Part shown: positions 49,701 through 59,362 of the stretch, in pieces
Position numbering within the stretch: the stretch's first letter is position 1
How the letters are laid out: the number at the start of each line of letters is the position of its first letter
NCBI GenBank assembly: GCA_903844825.1
Contig: CAIMVC010000409.1
Coordinates: 1 to 64,000, forward strand
Source: an uncultured Burkholderiales bacterium
GTDB taxonomy: Bacteria; Pseudomonadota; Gammaproteobacteria; Burkholderiales; Burkholderiaceae_C
Direction: 5' to 3'
Length of the DNA stretch: 64,000 bases
The notes under the pieces: generated by a model
The model's input: only the letters and a program-made list of their open reading frames with translations
Told to the model about the DNA's origin: nothing
Database searches by the model: none
Made by a program: the position numbers and the translations under genes

Positions 49701-51791
49701 TCAGCCGCCGAGCAGCAGCCTCAGGCCACTGACTCGCCGCAGCCTTCGCCTGGCGGCGGCGGCCAGCGCGTCCGGCTCGCCTTCCACGATCGACAACCAG
49801 GTTTTGGCGCGGGTGATACCGGTGTAGACCAGCTCCTTGGTGGCGCCCTCGCTTTGACCCTGGGGCAGCACCAGCACGGTGTGCTCAAACTCGGAACCCT
49901 GGCTTTTGTGGACCGTCATGGCAAAGGCCGTCTCGACATGGGCCAGGCGGCTGACAGCGACCGAGCGCAAGGTCTCGCCGTCCAGAAAATACGCCCGCAG
50001 CGCCCGACCGGCGCCGGGTGCGGGCAAGACCACGCCCACGTCGCCATTGAAAACTCCCAGCGCGGCGTCGTTGCGGGTGACCATGATCGGCCGGCCCACA
50101 AACCACAGCCCCGAGGGCTTGAGCGCGCCGGTATCGGCCAGGGCCTTTTGCACCTGACGATTGAGTTCGCGGTCGCCCCAGGGACCGTCATGCACCGCGC
50201 ACAAAATACGGAACTGCTCAAACGCTTTGAGTACCGAGATCGCCCAGGCCCGGTGTGCCACTTCATCTGCCAGCACCGCCGGCGGCCGGGCGTTGATCAG
50301 GCCCAGGTAGTTGGCGTAGCTCACGCTGGCCTGCGCACGCCCCTGCACCGCCAGCTTCAACACGCTGTCGGGCCGGGCCTGCGGTGGCTGCAGGCGCCAG
50401 ACGCTGTGCCGGTCTTGCGCGCTGGCGGCGTCGGGCAGCGCCGGCCAGCGCAAGGGCGCGTCGGCCGGGCAGCTGTTGACCGCCAGGGCCAACTGGCCGA
50501 TGACCGAGCCGAAGCGGCGGCTGTGGCGCAGCATCACGGTTTGCTGGGCCAGCGCGGTGCTGCGCGCCGGCGCCTGGCTCAGGCCCAGCCCGATGCCGGT
50601 GGTGGCCTGCACATAGTCGAGCGTCGATTGCGGGTAGCCCTCGTCTTCGGCACCCACGCACAGGTCGCCCAGCACCGCCCCGGCTTCGACAGAGGCCAGC
50701 TGGTCTTTGTCGCCCAGCAGGATCAAGCGTGCTGTGGCGGGCAAGGCGGCCAGCAGCGCGGCCATCATCTCCAGGTGCACCATGGAGGTCTCGTCCACGA
50801 TCAAGAGGTCCAGGTCCAGCGGGTGCGCCGCGTTGTGCTTGAACTGGCGCGTGCCGGGGCGTGCCCCGAGCAGCGCGTGCACGGTTTTGGCGGGGCCGAT
50901 GCGCCGCGTCAAGGCGTCAAGATCAAGGTCTTCGCCCAAACTGACCTGCAGACTTTTGAGCGAGTCGTCGATCGACTGGCGCAGCCGGGCGGCGGCCTTG
51001 CCGGTGGGTGCAGCCAGCGCCACCTTCAGCGGCGAGGCGCTGCCGTGCATGGCCAGCTGCAGGGCCAGCAGGCGGGCGGCGGTGTAGGTCTTGCCGGTGC
51101 CAGGCCCGCCAGTGATGACCGTCAGGCCGGCCCGCAAAGCCAGGGCACAGGCGATTTTTTGCCAGTCTGGCGCCGCATCGGGCACCAGCTGATCGGGCGC
51201 TGCTGGCGCAGAGCGGGCGGGAAACAACTTATCGAGCCAGCCACGCGCGGCCGCGCTGTCCACCGCGCGTAGCGCGCGGGTGCGGGCCAGGATGGAGCTG
51301 GCCACCGTCTGCTCGTCATGCCAGTAACGGCGCAAAAACATCAGCGGCGCTTCAGCGCTGCCGCCCAGCACCAGCGGCTGCCCGCAGTCGGCCTGCGCTT
51401 GAGGGTGGGCTGCCGAGGGCTGCGCAAAAGCCTGCCGCACCAGCGGGCTGGCGAGCAGCGCAGCGGTCCAGTCAGGGTGCCGCACCGGCAAGGCGGCCCA
51501 GCACCGGTCCAGCGCGGCGTGGCTGTCGCCCGGCCAGGCCAGCAGGTCCTTGGGCTGGCTCACCAGCGGCGCCAGGGGCAGGCAGCTATGGCCGCGCCCC
51601 TCCATGTGCGTGAGCAGCGCGCTGGCCACCAGCACAGCGGGCGGGGCCAGCGGGTCGAGGTCGTGCACAAAGGCGGCCATCGCGCTGTCCAGGCGACGCA
51701 GCCAGCCCAGGTCGGTCCAGGCGTTGAGCAGGCTCAGGGTATTGGCCGCGTCGGTGGGCAGCAGCGGCTCGGGGGTCAGGGTGTCGGTCAT
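49701..51791 (-). CDS. recD: Exodeoxyribonuclease V alpha subunit (RecD helicase)
   Basis: 696 residues from the ATG at 51791 (MTDTLTPEPL). Superfamily-1B helicase motifs are clear: Walker A GGPGTGKTYTAARLL, Walker B LLIVDETSMVHLEMM, LILLGDKDQLASVEAGAVLG (motif III) and VHKSQGSEFEHTVLV (motif VI region). RecD is the 5'-3' motor of RecBCD, which repairs double-strand breaks and degrades foreign linear DNA. It is the last gene of recC-recB-recD, read leftward, 64 bases after the recB stop. It is longer than E. coli RecD (608 residues). Confidence 0.96.
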   Translation of the reverse strand: MTDTLTPEPLLPTDAANTLSLLNAWTDLGWLRRLDSAMAAFVHDLDPLAPPAVLVASALLTHMEGRGHSCLPLAPLVSQPKDLLAWPGDSHAALDRCWAALPVRHPDWTAALLASPLVRQAFAQPSAAHPQAQADCGQPLVLGGSAEAPLMFLRRYWHDEQTVASSILARTRALRAVDSAAARGWLDKLFPARSAPAAPDQLVPDAAPDWQKIACALALRAGLTVITGGPGTGKTYTAARLLALQLAMHGSASPLKVALAAPTGKAAARLRQSIDDSLKSLQVSLGEDLDLDALTRRIGPAKTVHALLGARPGTRQFKHNAAHPLDLDLLIVDETSMVHLEMMAALLAALPATARLILLGDKDQLASVEAGAVLGDLCVGAEDEGYPQSTLDYVQATTGIGLGLSQAPARSTALAQQTVMLRHSRRFGSVIGQLALAVNSCPADAPLRWPALPDAASAQDRHSVWRLQPPQARPDSVLKLAVQGRAQASVSYANYLGLINARPPAVLADEVAHRAWAISVLKAFEQFRILCAVHDGPWGDRELNRQVQKALADTGALKPSGLWFVGRPIMVTRNDAALGVFNGDVGVVLPAPGAGRALRAYFLDGETLRSVAVSRLAHVETAFAMTVHKSQGSEFEHTVLVLPQGQSEGATKELVYTGITRAKTWLSIVEGEPDALAAAARRRLRRVSGLRLLLGG

Positions 51792-51855
51792 GGCGTCGTC
51801 ATTCGGGCTGTGTCGCTGGGTCTGTGTACAGGGGCCGCGTCGCTGGGGCGGCAGC

Positions 51856-54800
51856 TCATTCGGGCAGGTCGGCCGATGCCGGCAGCGCGCCGAGCATGGC
51901 GTCCAGGGCCTCCAGGCACGGCGGCGACGGCGGCACCATGCACACGCCGCTGACCGGCCCCTGGATGCCGCGCAAAAAGAGGTAGACCGCGCCGCCCAGA
52001 TGTTGCGCCGGGTCGTAGGTGGCGCCCAGTCGATTGCGCAGCAGGCGATGCAGGGCTTGCAGGTAAATGGCGGCCTGAACGTCGTAACGGTGCTCGGCCA
52101 TGGCCGCATTGAGCGCGGCTGCGGTGTAGGCGCTGTCGTCGGGGCCGAGGTGGTTGGACTTGTAGTCAAGCACCCAGTAGCGGCCCTGGTGTTCAAACAC
52201 CAGGTCGGCAAAACCCATCAGCATGCCGTGCAAGACGCTGTTTTGCAGCGCGGGGCGCGCCACGCCGGCCAGCAGGTGGGCGCTGCAGACCTGGTCGATG
52301 ACCGAGGTTTCGAGCCGGTCGGCGGGCAGCCAAAATTCCATCTCGCTCTGGCAGGTACCCAGCCCGGCCAGCGACACCTCGGGCCCGGGCAGGCGGGTGC
52401 GGACGATCTCGGCCAGCCAGCCGACCAGCTCCGGAGCCTGCTCCTCGTAGCCTGCGCTGCGGCAGCGCAGACGCAGGCGCTCGGCGAGCTCGGGCTGATC
52501 TTGCAACCCAAAGCGCTCACCGGCAAGCCACTCGAGCTGCTCGTGCAAGAAGTTGCCGGCGACCGGGCCGCGCACAAAACGGTGGCGGATCGGCGCGTCT
52601 GCGGCGCCGGCACCCTTGAGCCGGGGCAGGCCGGCGCTGACATCGGCTCTTGCATCGGCTCTCGCATCGGCTCTCGCATCGGCGCTGCTACCGCCGTTGC
52701 TGTCGTCGTTGCTATCGGCGCTTGCATCGGCGTCTTCGCCAGGCGCGCGCCCCCATTCGTCATCCGCAGGCTGCCTGGCCTGCATCGGCGACAGGGGCGA
52801 GCCCGCGCCGGTCTTGAGGTCACGCGTGACACGGGAGTAGCTGGCAATCGTCCAGTCGCGAACAAAGTCGGCGCTGTAGGCCGTGGCGGCGCGCAAAGCG
52901 GGCAGGTCAACCGGCCGCACCAGAAGGCTCACAGGGGTGGCCTGCGGCGCAGCCTGCAGCGCGACCTGGCGGGCGCCATTGGCGTAGGCCTGCAAAACGC
53001 CCAGCCAGTCTGGCGCGTCAATGGCGGTGTCTCCCGCCAGCAGGTAACCCAATGCGCTGCGGTGGCTCTGGCAACTCTTGCCGTTGCCAATCTTCAGGGC
53101 GGCAAAACCCAGCCACAGCAGGTGACGCGGCCGGGTCAGGGCGACATACAGCAGCCGCAGGTCCTCACGCAGGCGCTCGGCTTCGGCGCGTTCGACCTGC
53201 TCCTTGCTCAGGTCAAACACCAGCTCGCGCCGGCCCTGCGCATCGGCCAGGCTCAAGGCGCTGGTGTTGCCGGTGGTGACCTCCCGAAAACTGCTGGCAA
53301 AGGGCAGGCAGACCACCGGGTACTCCAGGCCCTTGCTTTTGTGCACGGTGATGATCTGCACCAAATCGGCATCGCTTTCCAGGCGCATCACCTGCTCGTC
53401 GCTGCCGCCGCTGGTGTCGGCGATCTGGTTGCCCAGCCAGCGCACCAGCGCCTGCTCGCCCTCGAGCCCGCTGCTGGCCGTTTGCAGCAGTTCGGCCAGG
53501 TGAAGAAAGTTCGTCAGCCGGCGCTCGCCATCGCTGTGCGTCAGCCAGCGCGCCGCCAGGCCGAAGCGGTGCAGGGACTGGCGCAGCATGGCCAGCACGC
53601 CCTGCGTTTGCCAGACCTGCTGCAAGGCAAAAAACTGCAGGCTGCGCGCGTCAAAAGCTTCATCGTCGCTCGCCAGGCGAGCCAGCTCGTCCAGACCCAT
53701 GCCGACGCTGCGTACCGCCAACGCCGCCCGCACCAGCGTGGACTCCTGCGGGCTGGCCACGCCACGCAGCCAATGCACCAGGTCGGCCGCCTCGTCGCTG
53801 GCAAACACCGAATCCTGGTCGGACAGATAAACCGACGCGACACCGCGGCGCTGCAGGCTGCGGCGCATGGCTGCCGCCTCTTTGCCGGTGCGCACCAGCA
53901 CCGCAATGTCCTTGGGCCGCAGGCGTGCCAGGGGCTTGCCGGTCTGCGCAAAGCCGGTTGCAGGGTCATTGAGCCAGACCACGATCTGCTCGGCGCAGCG
54001 CTCGGCAAAACGGCGCTGCGCGCTTTGCGCGCTTTGCAGTTCCAGGTCATGCACCAGGGTCAGCGCCGGCAGCGGCCCAATGGCGCTGACGAGCTGTTCA
54101 GCCCGCCCGTTGGCCGTGACCTCGACAAAGGGCAAGGGGTTGACGCCGGTCGGATCGCGAAAACGGAAGGCCCCCTGCGCACGCGCTTGCTCCGCTTGTA
54201 AAAATCCGTGGTTGACCGCCTGCACCAGCGCATGGGTCGAGCGGTAGTTCACACGCAGCACATAGTGCCGGCCCGCGGTGGCCTGACGGGCGCGCAGGTA
54301 GCTGTAAATGTCGGCACCGCGAAAACCGTAGATCGACTGCTTGGGGTCGCCAATGAGCAGCAAAGCCCGGTCCGGCGCGTGGGCCTGGGTCTGGTAGATC
54401 TGGTCGAAGATGTCGTACTGCCGCGGAGAGGTGTCCTGAAATTCGTCGATCAGCGCCACCGGGTACTGGGCCAGGATGCGCTCGCGCAGGCGCTGGCCTT
54501 GCGCACCCGCCAGCGCGGCCTGCAGGCGCGCGAGCATGTCGGCAAAGCCAAAGCTGCCGGCCTGCCGCTTGAGCTGCGCCAGCCGCTGCGTGACGCGGGT
54601 GGCGGCCTGACGCCGCATGGCCGGAGCCAGGGGATGGTCGGTGTAGCGCTGCACCACGCGGGCAAACCAGTCGAACGCAGCGGGAATCTGAAGGTCGGCC
54701 GGGGCCGCCTTGGTGCGGGCATCACGCAGGCCGTCGGGTGTCAGGCGGTTCAGGCCGCTGCCCAGATCGGGCAGGCCCAGCGGCGCGTCGAGCTGGCTCC

Positions 54801-55758
54801 AGTCGTCGAGAAGATCGAGCCATTTTCCGGCACTGGCATCCTTGAGTTTGCTGCCGCTCCAGTGGCTGCGGCGGTGCTGCAACTCGTCCCGCAGCCACAG
54901 GCGCATGGCCGCGATCTGCGCGTGTTTGTCGCCCAGGCAGTCCTTGAGTTGCCCGGTCCATTGCTGGATCAAGGTGGCCAGCGGCAGCGCATCGGCAGTG
55001 GTGTCGATGCCCTGGCTGGTCAGCTGCCTGACGTCCTGCGCCAGGCTGTCGATGTCCTTCCAGATGCCGAGCACCTGCGACAAGGTCTGCGGCGCCAGCG
55101 GGTAGCACTCGCGGCGCCAGTAGTCTTGCACGGCTTGGGTCAGCAGCGCTTTTTCGTCAGCCACCAGTTCTTCGTCAAACAGGCTGCCGCTGTCAAAAGC
55201 GTGCTCGCGCAGCATGCGCTGGCACCAGGCGTCGATGGTCAGCACGCTGGCGTCGTCCATGCCTTCGGCGGCCATCGCCAGCCGCCAGGCCGCTTGCTGG
55301 CGCGCGTCCCCCTCGGGGTAATCGTTCATGAGGGACGCCAGAAACTCGTCTTTGGCGTCAACACGGGCCTCCCCCCTGAAACAGCGGGCGGCTTGCAGCA
55401 GGCGCTCGCGGATGCGGCTGGAGAGCTCACGCGTGGCCGCGCGGGTGAAGGTCATCACCAGGATTTCGGCGGGCGCCAGGGCACGCGTAAAGCCGTTGTC
55501 CTGGCCATGACCGAGCACCAGCCGCAGGTACAGCGCGGCAATGGTCCAGGTTTTACCGGTGCCGGCGCTGGCTTCGATCAGGCGGCTGCCCCACAGGGGG
55601 AAGGTGCCGGCGATCAGCGCTTGCGGCTGCGGCTGCGGCTGCGGCTGTGGCTGTAGCTGTGGCTGTGGCTGTGGCTGTGGTTGTGGTTGGACGGGCGCGT
55701 TGATGGTGTTGTCATCATCGTTATCGCGATGGCTGTCGTTCACTGGGTCTGAAGGCAT
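51856..55758 (-). CDS. recB: Exodeoxyribonuclease V beta subunit (RecB helicase-nuclease)
   Basis: 1300 residues. The N-terminus has a Pro-Gln repeat (about residues 23-46) before the helicase starts with IEASAGTGKTWTIAALYLRL. Other motifs are VALIDEFQDTSPRQYDIFD, LLLIGDPKQSIYGFRGAD and VHKSKGLEYPVVCLPF. The C-terminal nuclease has GFADLVFEHQGRYWVLDYKS, whose D and DYK residues are the catalytic metal ligands. A second low-complexity linker (ADARADARADARAD) lies near residue 1025, in front of the nuclease domain. Both linkers lengthen RecB compared with E. coli (1180 residues). It follows recC in the leftward operon. Confidence 0.97.
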   Translation of the reverse strand: MPSDPVNDSHRDNDDDNTINAPVQPQPQPQPQPQLQPQPQPQPQPQALIAGTFPLWGSRLIEASAGTGKTWTIAALYLRLVLGHGQDNGFTRALAPAEILVMTFTRAATRELSSRIRERLLQAARCFRGEARVDAKDEFLASLMNDYPEGDARQQAAWRLAMAAEGMDDASVLTIDAWCQRMLREHAFDSGSLFDEELVADEKALLTQAVQDYWRRECYPLAPQTLSQVLGIWKDIDSLAQDVRQLTSQGIDTTADALPLATLIQQWTGQLKDCLGDKHAQIAAMRLWLRDELQHRRSHWSGSKLKDASAGKWLDLLDDWSQLDAPLGLPDLGSGLNRLTPDGLRDARTKAAPADLQIPAAFDWFARVVQRYTDHPLAPAMRRQAATRVTQRLAQLKRQAGSFGFADMLARLQAALAGAQGQRLRERILAQYPVALIDEFQDTSPRQYDIFDQIYQTQAHAPDRALLLIGDPKQSIYGFRGADIYSYLRARQATAGRHYVLRVNYRSTHALVQAVNHGFLQAEQARAQGAFRFRDPTGVNPLPFVEVTANGRAEQLVSAIGPLPALTLVHDLELQSAQSAQRRFAERCAEQIVVWLNDPATGFAQTGKPLARLRPKDIAVLVRTGKEAAAMRRSLQRRGVASVYLSDQDSVFASDEAADLVHWLRGVASPQESTLVRAALAVRSVGMGLDELARLASDDEAFDARSLQFFALQQVWQTQGVLAMLRQSLHRFGLAARWLTHSDGERRLTNFLHLAELLQTASSGLEGEQALVRWLGNQIADTSGGSDEQVMRLESDADLVQIITVHKSKGLEYPVVCLPFASSFREVTTGNTSALSLADAQGRRELVFDLSKEQVERAEAERLREDLRLLYVALTRPRHLLWLGFAALKIGNGKSCQSHRSALGYLLAGDTAIDAPDWLGVLQAYANGARQVALQAAPQATPVSLLVRPVDLPALRAATAYSADFVRDWTIASYSRVTRDLKTGAGSPLSPMQARQPADDEWGRAPGEDADASADSNDDSNGGSSADARADARADARADVSAGLPRLKGAGAADAPIRHRFVRGPVAGNFLHEQLEWLAGERFGLQDQPELAERLRLRCRSAGYEEQAPELVGWLAEIVRTRLPGPEVSLAGLGTCQSEMEFWLPADRLETSVIDQVCSAHLLAGVARPALQNSVLHGMLMGFADLVFEHQGRYWVLDYKSNHLGPDDSAYTAAALNAAMAEHRYDVQAAIYLQALHRLLRNRLGATYDPAQHLGGAVYLFLRGIQGPVSGVCMVPPSPPCLEALDAMLGALPASADLPE

Positions 55759-55822
55759 CTGCTGGCTCCGCTGGCGGTGAGGGTGTCTGTCGGATGGATG
55801 GCTAGGCGATGGCCGGCGGCAG

Positions 55823-58800
55823 TCAATGCTGGCGCTGGACGGTCACCGCCGTCTGCACCCACTGCAGCATGGGGCCGTACACGGTCAGGGCCAGCGCGGG
55901 CAGCCGGCCGTCCTGGCTCAGGGCTTCGTAGTCCGGGAACAGGCGGGCCAGGCAAGCGTCCCGCACTTCGGCCATGCTGCTGTCGTAGTCGCTGCCCTGG
56001 TACACCTCGGCGGCCTTGTCGGCATCGCCAACAAGGGTCAGAGCGGTTTTGAGCGGCAGCGGCAAGGGCGCGCGCATGCCCTCGCGCCAGCAGTTCAGGA
56101 GTTCGCGCAGGTAGGGCACGGCCATGTCGGCGGGCACGGGCCGCATCTGCAAGCTGGCGTCTTGCCCCACCAGCAGCCCGCTCAGGCTGTGCCCGCAGGC
56201 GGCAGCGACCACCGTGCGCAGCCAGGCAGCGAGCAGCTTGTCGGGGCGAACCTCGCCTTTTTTGTCCAGCAACTTGCCAGGCTCGAGCTCAAGCCAGGTT
56301 GGCTCGCCGGGTGCCAGGGCGCTGCGCTGATGCAAATGCTCGATCCAGTCGCGCAGGACCACGCCGTCGCTTTCAAATTCGACCGCCTGGCGCACGCTCT
56401 GGTGCGGCCAGTCTTGCCCCGCTTGTTGCCAGGCAGCGGCCATGCCCCGCAAGGTCGTGGCCAGCTCGCCCTGCTTGATGTCGCCAAAGCCGCCCATAGG
56501 CAGGGCGCCGCTGCGGCGCAAACGCTCAATGACCGCGGGCATCTGCGCGGGCAGGCCGGCGGCTTCGGTGGCCACCGGCCAGCTCTGCAGCAGCTGCCTG
56601 ATCAGCTGGTAGTTCTCCATGCCTTTGACTTCGAAAGGCTCGACGTCGGGCACGTCTTGCTCGGCCTCCAGAAAGGTCACACCCAGGCGCTCCCGGAAAA
56701 AAACCTTGACCGGGTTGCGCAAAAAACTCGTCAGGCGCTGCAAGGTCAGAGACTCTGCTGCCTCCAGCGCGGGGTCGCTGCGCAGCGCCGGGGCTGGCGC
56801 CGCGGCAGCGACACTCTGCGCGTGCAGGCTGCGCCACTCGCGGGCCTGGGTCGAGAGTGGGCTGTCGGCTTCAAAGTAGCGCCGACTGAACGGCTGCAAG
56901 GGATGCTCGGTGGTGCGTTGCTCAACCACCGACTGGCCCCAGACGGCCGCGAGGTAGTCACGCAACTGTGACACCAGAATCGACGGCGGCTGTTCGCTGT
57001 TGTCGCGCACGCTGCGGCCGGTCCAGCTCAGGTACAGCATGCGGCGGGCCGACAGCAAAGCCTCGAGCATCAGCTGCCGGTCGTCGTGCTGGCGCGAACG
57101 ATCGCCGGGCCGGTGCTGGCCCGCCAGGGCCATCAGGTCGAAGTCGCTGCGCAGACTGTGGCGCGGGTAGTCGCCGTCGTTCATTCCGAGCAGGCAGACC
57201 ACTTCAAACGGAATCGCACGCATCGGCATCAGGGTGCAAAAGGTCACGCCGCCAGCTTGAAAGCGCCGGTTCAGGCTGGGCGACTCCAGCGCCTCGAGCC
57301 AGGCGTGGCGAAAGGCGGGCAGCGCCAGGTCCTCATCAAAGCCGGCTTGCTCGCAGGCGTTGACCCAGCGCGTGAGCGCCTGCTCAAGTGCCGACAGCGC
57401 GCCACGGTCCAGCTCGTCGACGGCCGTGAACAGCTGGCGCAGCAGCGCGCGCCCGCGCTGCGCCCACACGGCGGGTCGGGCCGGCTCGCCCGCCTGCCGC
57501 GTCCAGTCGCGCAGGGACCGCAGCAGGTGGGCCAGCGCGCCCGCCATCTCTGCATCCAGACCACCGACTTCAAGATACGGCTCGATGCCCGCCACGCTCG
57601 CGCCTGCCCCGGCCCCGGCTGCAGCGTCCAGCGAGCCAGTGGCATAACCCAGCAACATGCGCTGCACGCCAAACCAGGCGGTGTTTTGCTCGCCGCAGGC
57701 CTGCAAATCCAGTTGCGCGCGGTGCTGTCCGTCCAGGCCCCAGCGCATGCCGGCGCCGCTCATCCACTGGCGCAGCAGCGGCATCTGATCGGCGCTCAAG
57801 CCCCAGCGCTTGGCCAGCGCCGGCACCTCCAGCAAGTCCACCAGATCACTGAGCAGCCCGCGCTGCCCCGGCAGCCGCAGCACCCACTCGACGGCCTGAA
57901 CGATGGTGCTGCTGGACTTGGCGCTCAAGTCTGCAATGTCAAAAGGAATGTGGCGTTTGTCAGCGCGCGGGTACTGGCCAAACACTGCGCGGATCGCGGG
58001 CGCCATGGTCTCGATGTCGGGCACCATCACCACCACATCGCGCGGCTGCAAAGGCCGCTGACCGGTCGGGCGCTCGGCCAGCAGCGCGAGCAGCTGGTCG
58101 TGCAAGACTTCAAGCTCGCGCACCTTGCTGTGAGCCACGCTGAAGGTGATGGAGCGGTCGCCAGGTGCAATCGGCCTGTCGGCCCGCTCGCTCTGCAGGG
58201 GCTCAAGGTCGCGGATGCGGTTTTGCACCCGCGTCAGCAGCGGCGTGTGGGCCGACTCCGGGGTCTCGTCAAAGAGGTCGATGCGCGGCAGGTTGAAGTT
58301 GCGGCGGGTCGCCTCGGCATCGTCAAAAGCGTCGAGCTGGCGAATGAAGTCGCGCCCCTGCCGGCCCCAGGCGGCCAGCAAGGGGTGGGCATGGGCATGC
58401 AGGGCCTCGAGCGGCACCTGCGACAGATCGCGCCCCTGACGCAAGCCATGACGGCGCCGCTCGGCCCGCAGCAACTCGCGCCCTTCAATGATGTCGCCCC
58501 AGTAATAACGGCAAGGGTTGGGCACGGCCAGCAGCACCTGGCAGTGCCGGCTCAGGGCGGCCAGGGCTTCGAGCATGGCGCCGGGCAAATGGCTCATGCC
58601 GTAGACCACCACCCGGCGCGGCAGCTTGCCGGCCAGATCGTCGCTGCTGTTTAACGTAGCCAGGGCGCGCTGATGCAGCATCGGGCGGATGTTGCCGCGC
58701 TGCGTCTCGTCAAGCGTGGCCAGCAGCGCCCGCCACAGCTGCGCCTGCCAGCGCTGGTCAGCCGGCAGCGGACCGCTGGCCCCATTGGCCTGCCGCAGGC

Positions 58801-59293
58801 GATCGTCCGTGCGGGCCCAGTCGGCCAGCCAGTCGGCACGGTAGTTCTGGTACTGGTCAAACAGGTCGGCCAGCCGCGTGGCCAGCTGCAGCAAGCGCTC
58901 GGGGTCGGCGTCACTCAGGTAGGCCTTGACCGGCGCGAAGTCGGCGCCATCGAGCAGCGCCGGCAGGATGTTCATCAGGCGCCAGGTCATCGGCACCTTG
59001 TCCAGCGGCGAGTCCGCCGGCACCGACCTCGGCCCCAGCAGCTGGCGGTAAGTGCGCCACAAAAAGCGGCCCGGCAACTCCACACGCGCAGCCGAACACA
59101 CCCCGCTTTGACGCGCCAGTTCCATCTTGAACCACTCGGACATGCCATTGCTTTGCACCAGCACGACTTCGGACTCCAGCGGCGCCAGCGGCGTCTGCTG
59201 CAGCCAGCCCATCACAGTCTGCGCCAGATCCTCCGCGCGGTTGCCGTGCAGGGCAATAAAACCAGGCTTGATCAACGAGGACGGGTGTTGCAT
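55823..59293 (-). CDS. recC: Exodeoxyribonuclease V gamma subunit (RecC)
   Basis: 1156 residues from the ATG at 59293 (MQHPSSLIKPGFIALHGN); an ATG at 59362 would add 23 residues of Pro-rich leader unlike RecC proteins. The N-terminal VVLVQSNGMSEWFKMELA and later FSVAHSKVRELEVLHDQLL are RecC hallmarks, as is LLGMNDGDYPRHSLRSDFDL. RecC recognises Chi and holds RecB and RecD together. It is the first gene of the recC-recB-recD operon. No strong ribosome site is visible before either start. Confidence 0.95.
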   Translation of the reverse strand: MQHPSSLIKPGFIALHGNRAEDLAQTVMGWLQQTPLAPLESEVVLVQSNGMSEWFKMELARQSGVCSAARVELPGRFLWRTYRQLLGPRSVPADSPLDKVPMTWRLMNILPALLDGADFAPVKAYLSDADPERLLQLATRLADLFDQYQNYRADWLADWARTDDRLRQANGASGPLPADQRWQAQLWRALLATLDETQRGNIRPMLHQRALATLNSSDDLAGKLPRRVVVYGMSHLPGAMLEALAALSRHCQVLLAVPNPCRYYWGDIIEGRELLRAERRRHGLRQGRDLSQVPLEALHAHAHPLLAAWGRQGRDFIRQLDAFDDAEATRRNFNLPRIDLFDETPESAHTPLLTRVQNRIRDLEPLQSERADRPIAPGDRSITFSVAHSKVRELEVLHDQLLALLAERPTGQRPLQPRDVVVMVPDIETMAPAIRAVFGQYPRADKRHIPFDIADLSAKSSSTIVQAVEWVLRLPGQRGLLSDLVDLLEVPALAKRWGLSADQMPLLRQWMSGAGMRWGLDGQHRAQLDLQACGEQNTAWFGVQRMLLGYATGSLDAAAGAGAGASVAGIEPYLEVGGLDAEMAGALAHLLRSLRDWTRQAGEPARPAVWAQRGRALLRQLFTAVDELDRGALSALEQALTRWVNACEQAGFDEDLALPAFRHAWLEALESPSLNRRFQAGGVTFCTLMPMRAIPFEVVCLLGMNDGDYPRHSLRSDFDLMALAGQHRPGDRSRQHDDRQLMLEALLSARRMLYLSWTGRSVRDNSEQPPSILVSQLRDYLAAVWGQSVVEQRTTEHPLQPFSRRYFEADSPLSTQAREWRSLHAQSVAAAAPAPALRSDPALEAAESLTLQRLTSFLRNPVKVFFRERLGVTFLEAEQDVPDVEPFEVKGMENYQLIRQLLQSWPVATEAAGLPAQMPAVIERLRRSGALPMGGFGDIKQGELATTLRGMAAAWQQAGQDWPHQSVRQAVEFESDGVVLRDWIEHLHQRSALAPGEPTWLELEPGKLLDKKGEVRPDKLLAAWLRTVVAAACGHSLSGLLVGQDASLQMRPVPADMAVPYLRELLNCWREGMRAPLPLPLKTALTLVGDADKAAEVYQGSDYDSSMAEVRDACLARLFPDYEALSQDGRLPALALTVYGPMLQWVQTAVTVQRQH

Positions 59294-59362
59294 GACGGTG
59301 TGCGGCGGGTTGGGTGGTCCGCTGGCGCGCGGGCCTGGCGGGTGGGGGAGGAGAAGATCCAT

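Noticed and set aside
51550-54201. An 883-codon open frame on the plus strand across recB and recD
   Set aside because: It is antisense to clear RecB and RecD coding and has the Gly/Gln/His/Arg-rich composition typical of high-GC shadow frames.
55617-55690. GGCTGTGGCTGC-type tandem repeat as a possible regulatory array
   Set aside because: It is in frame within recB and codes Pro-Gln; it is better read as a protein linker.
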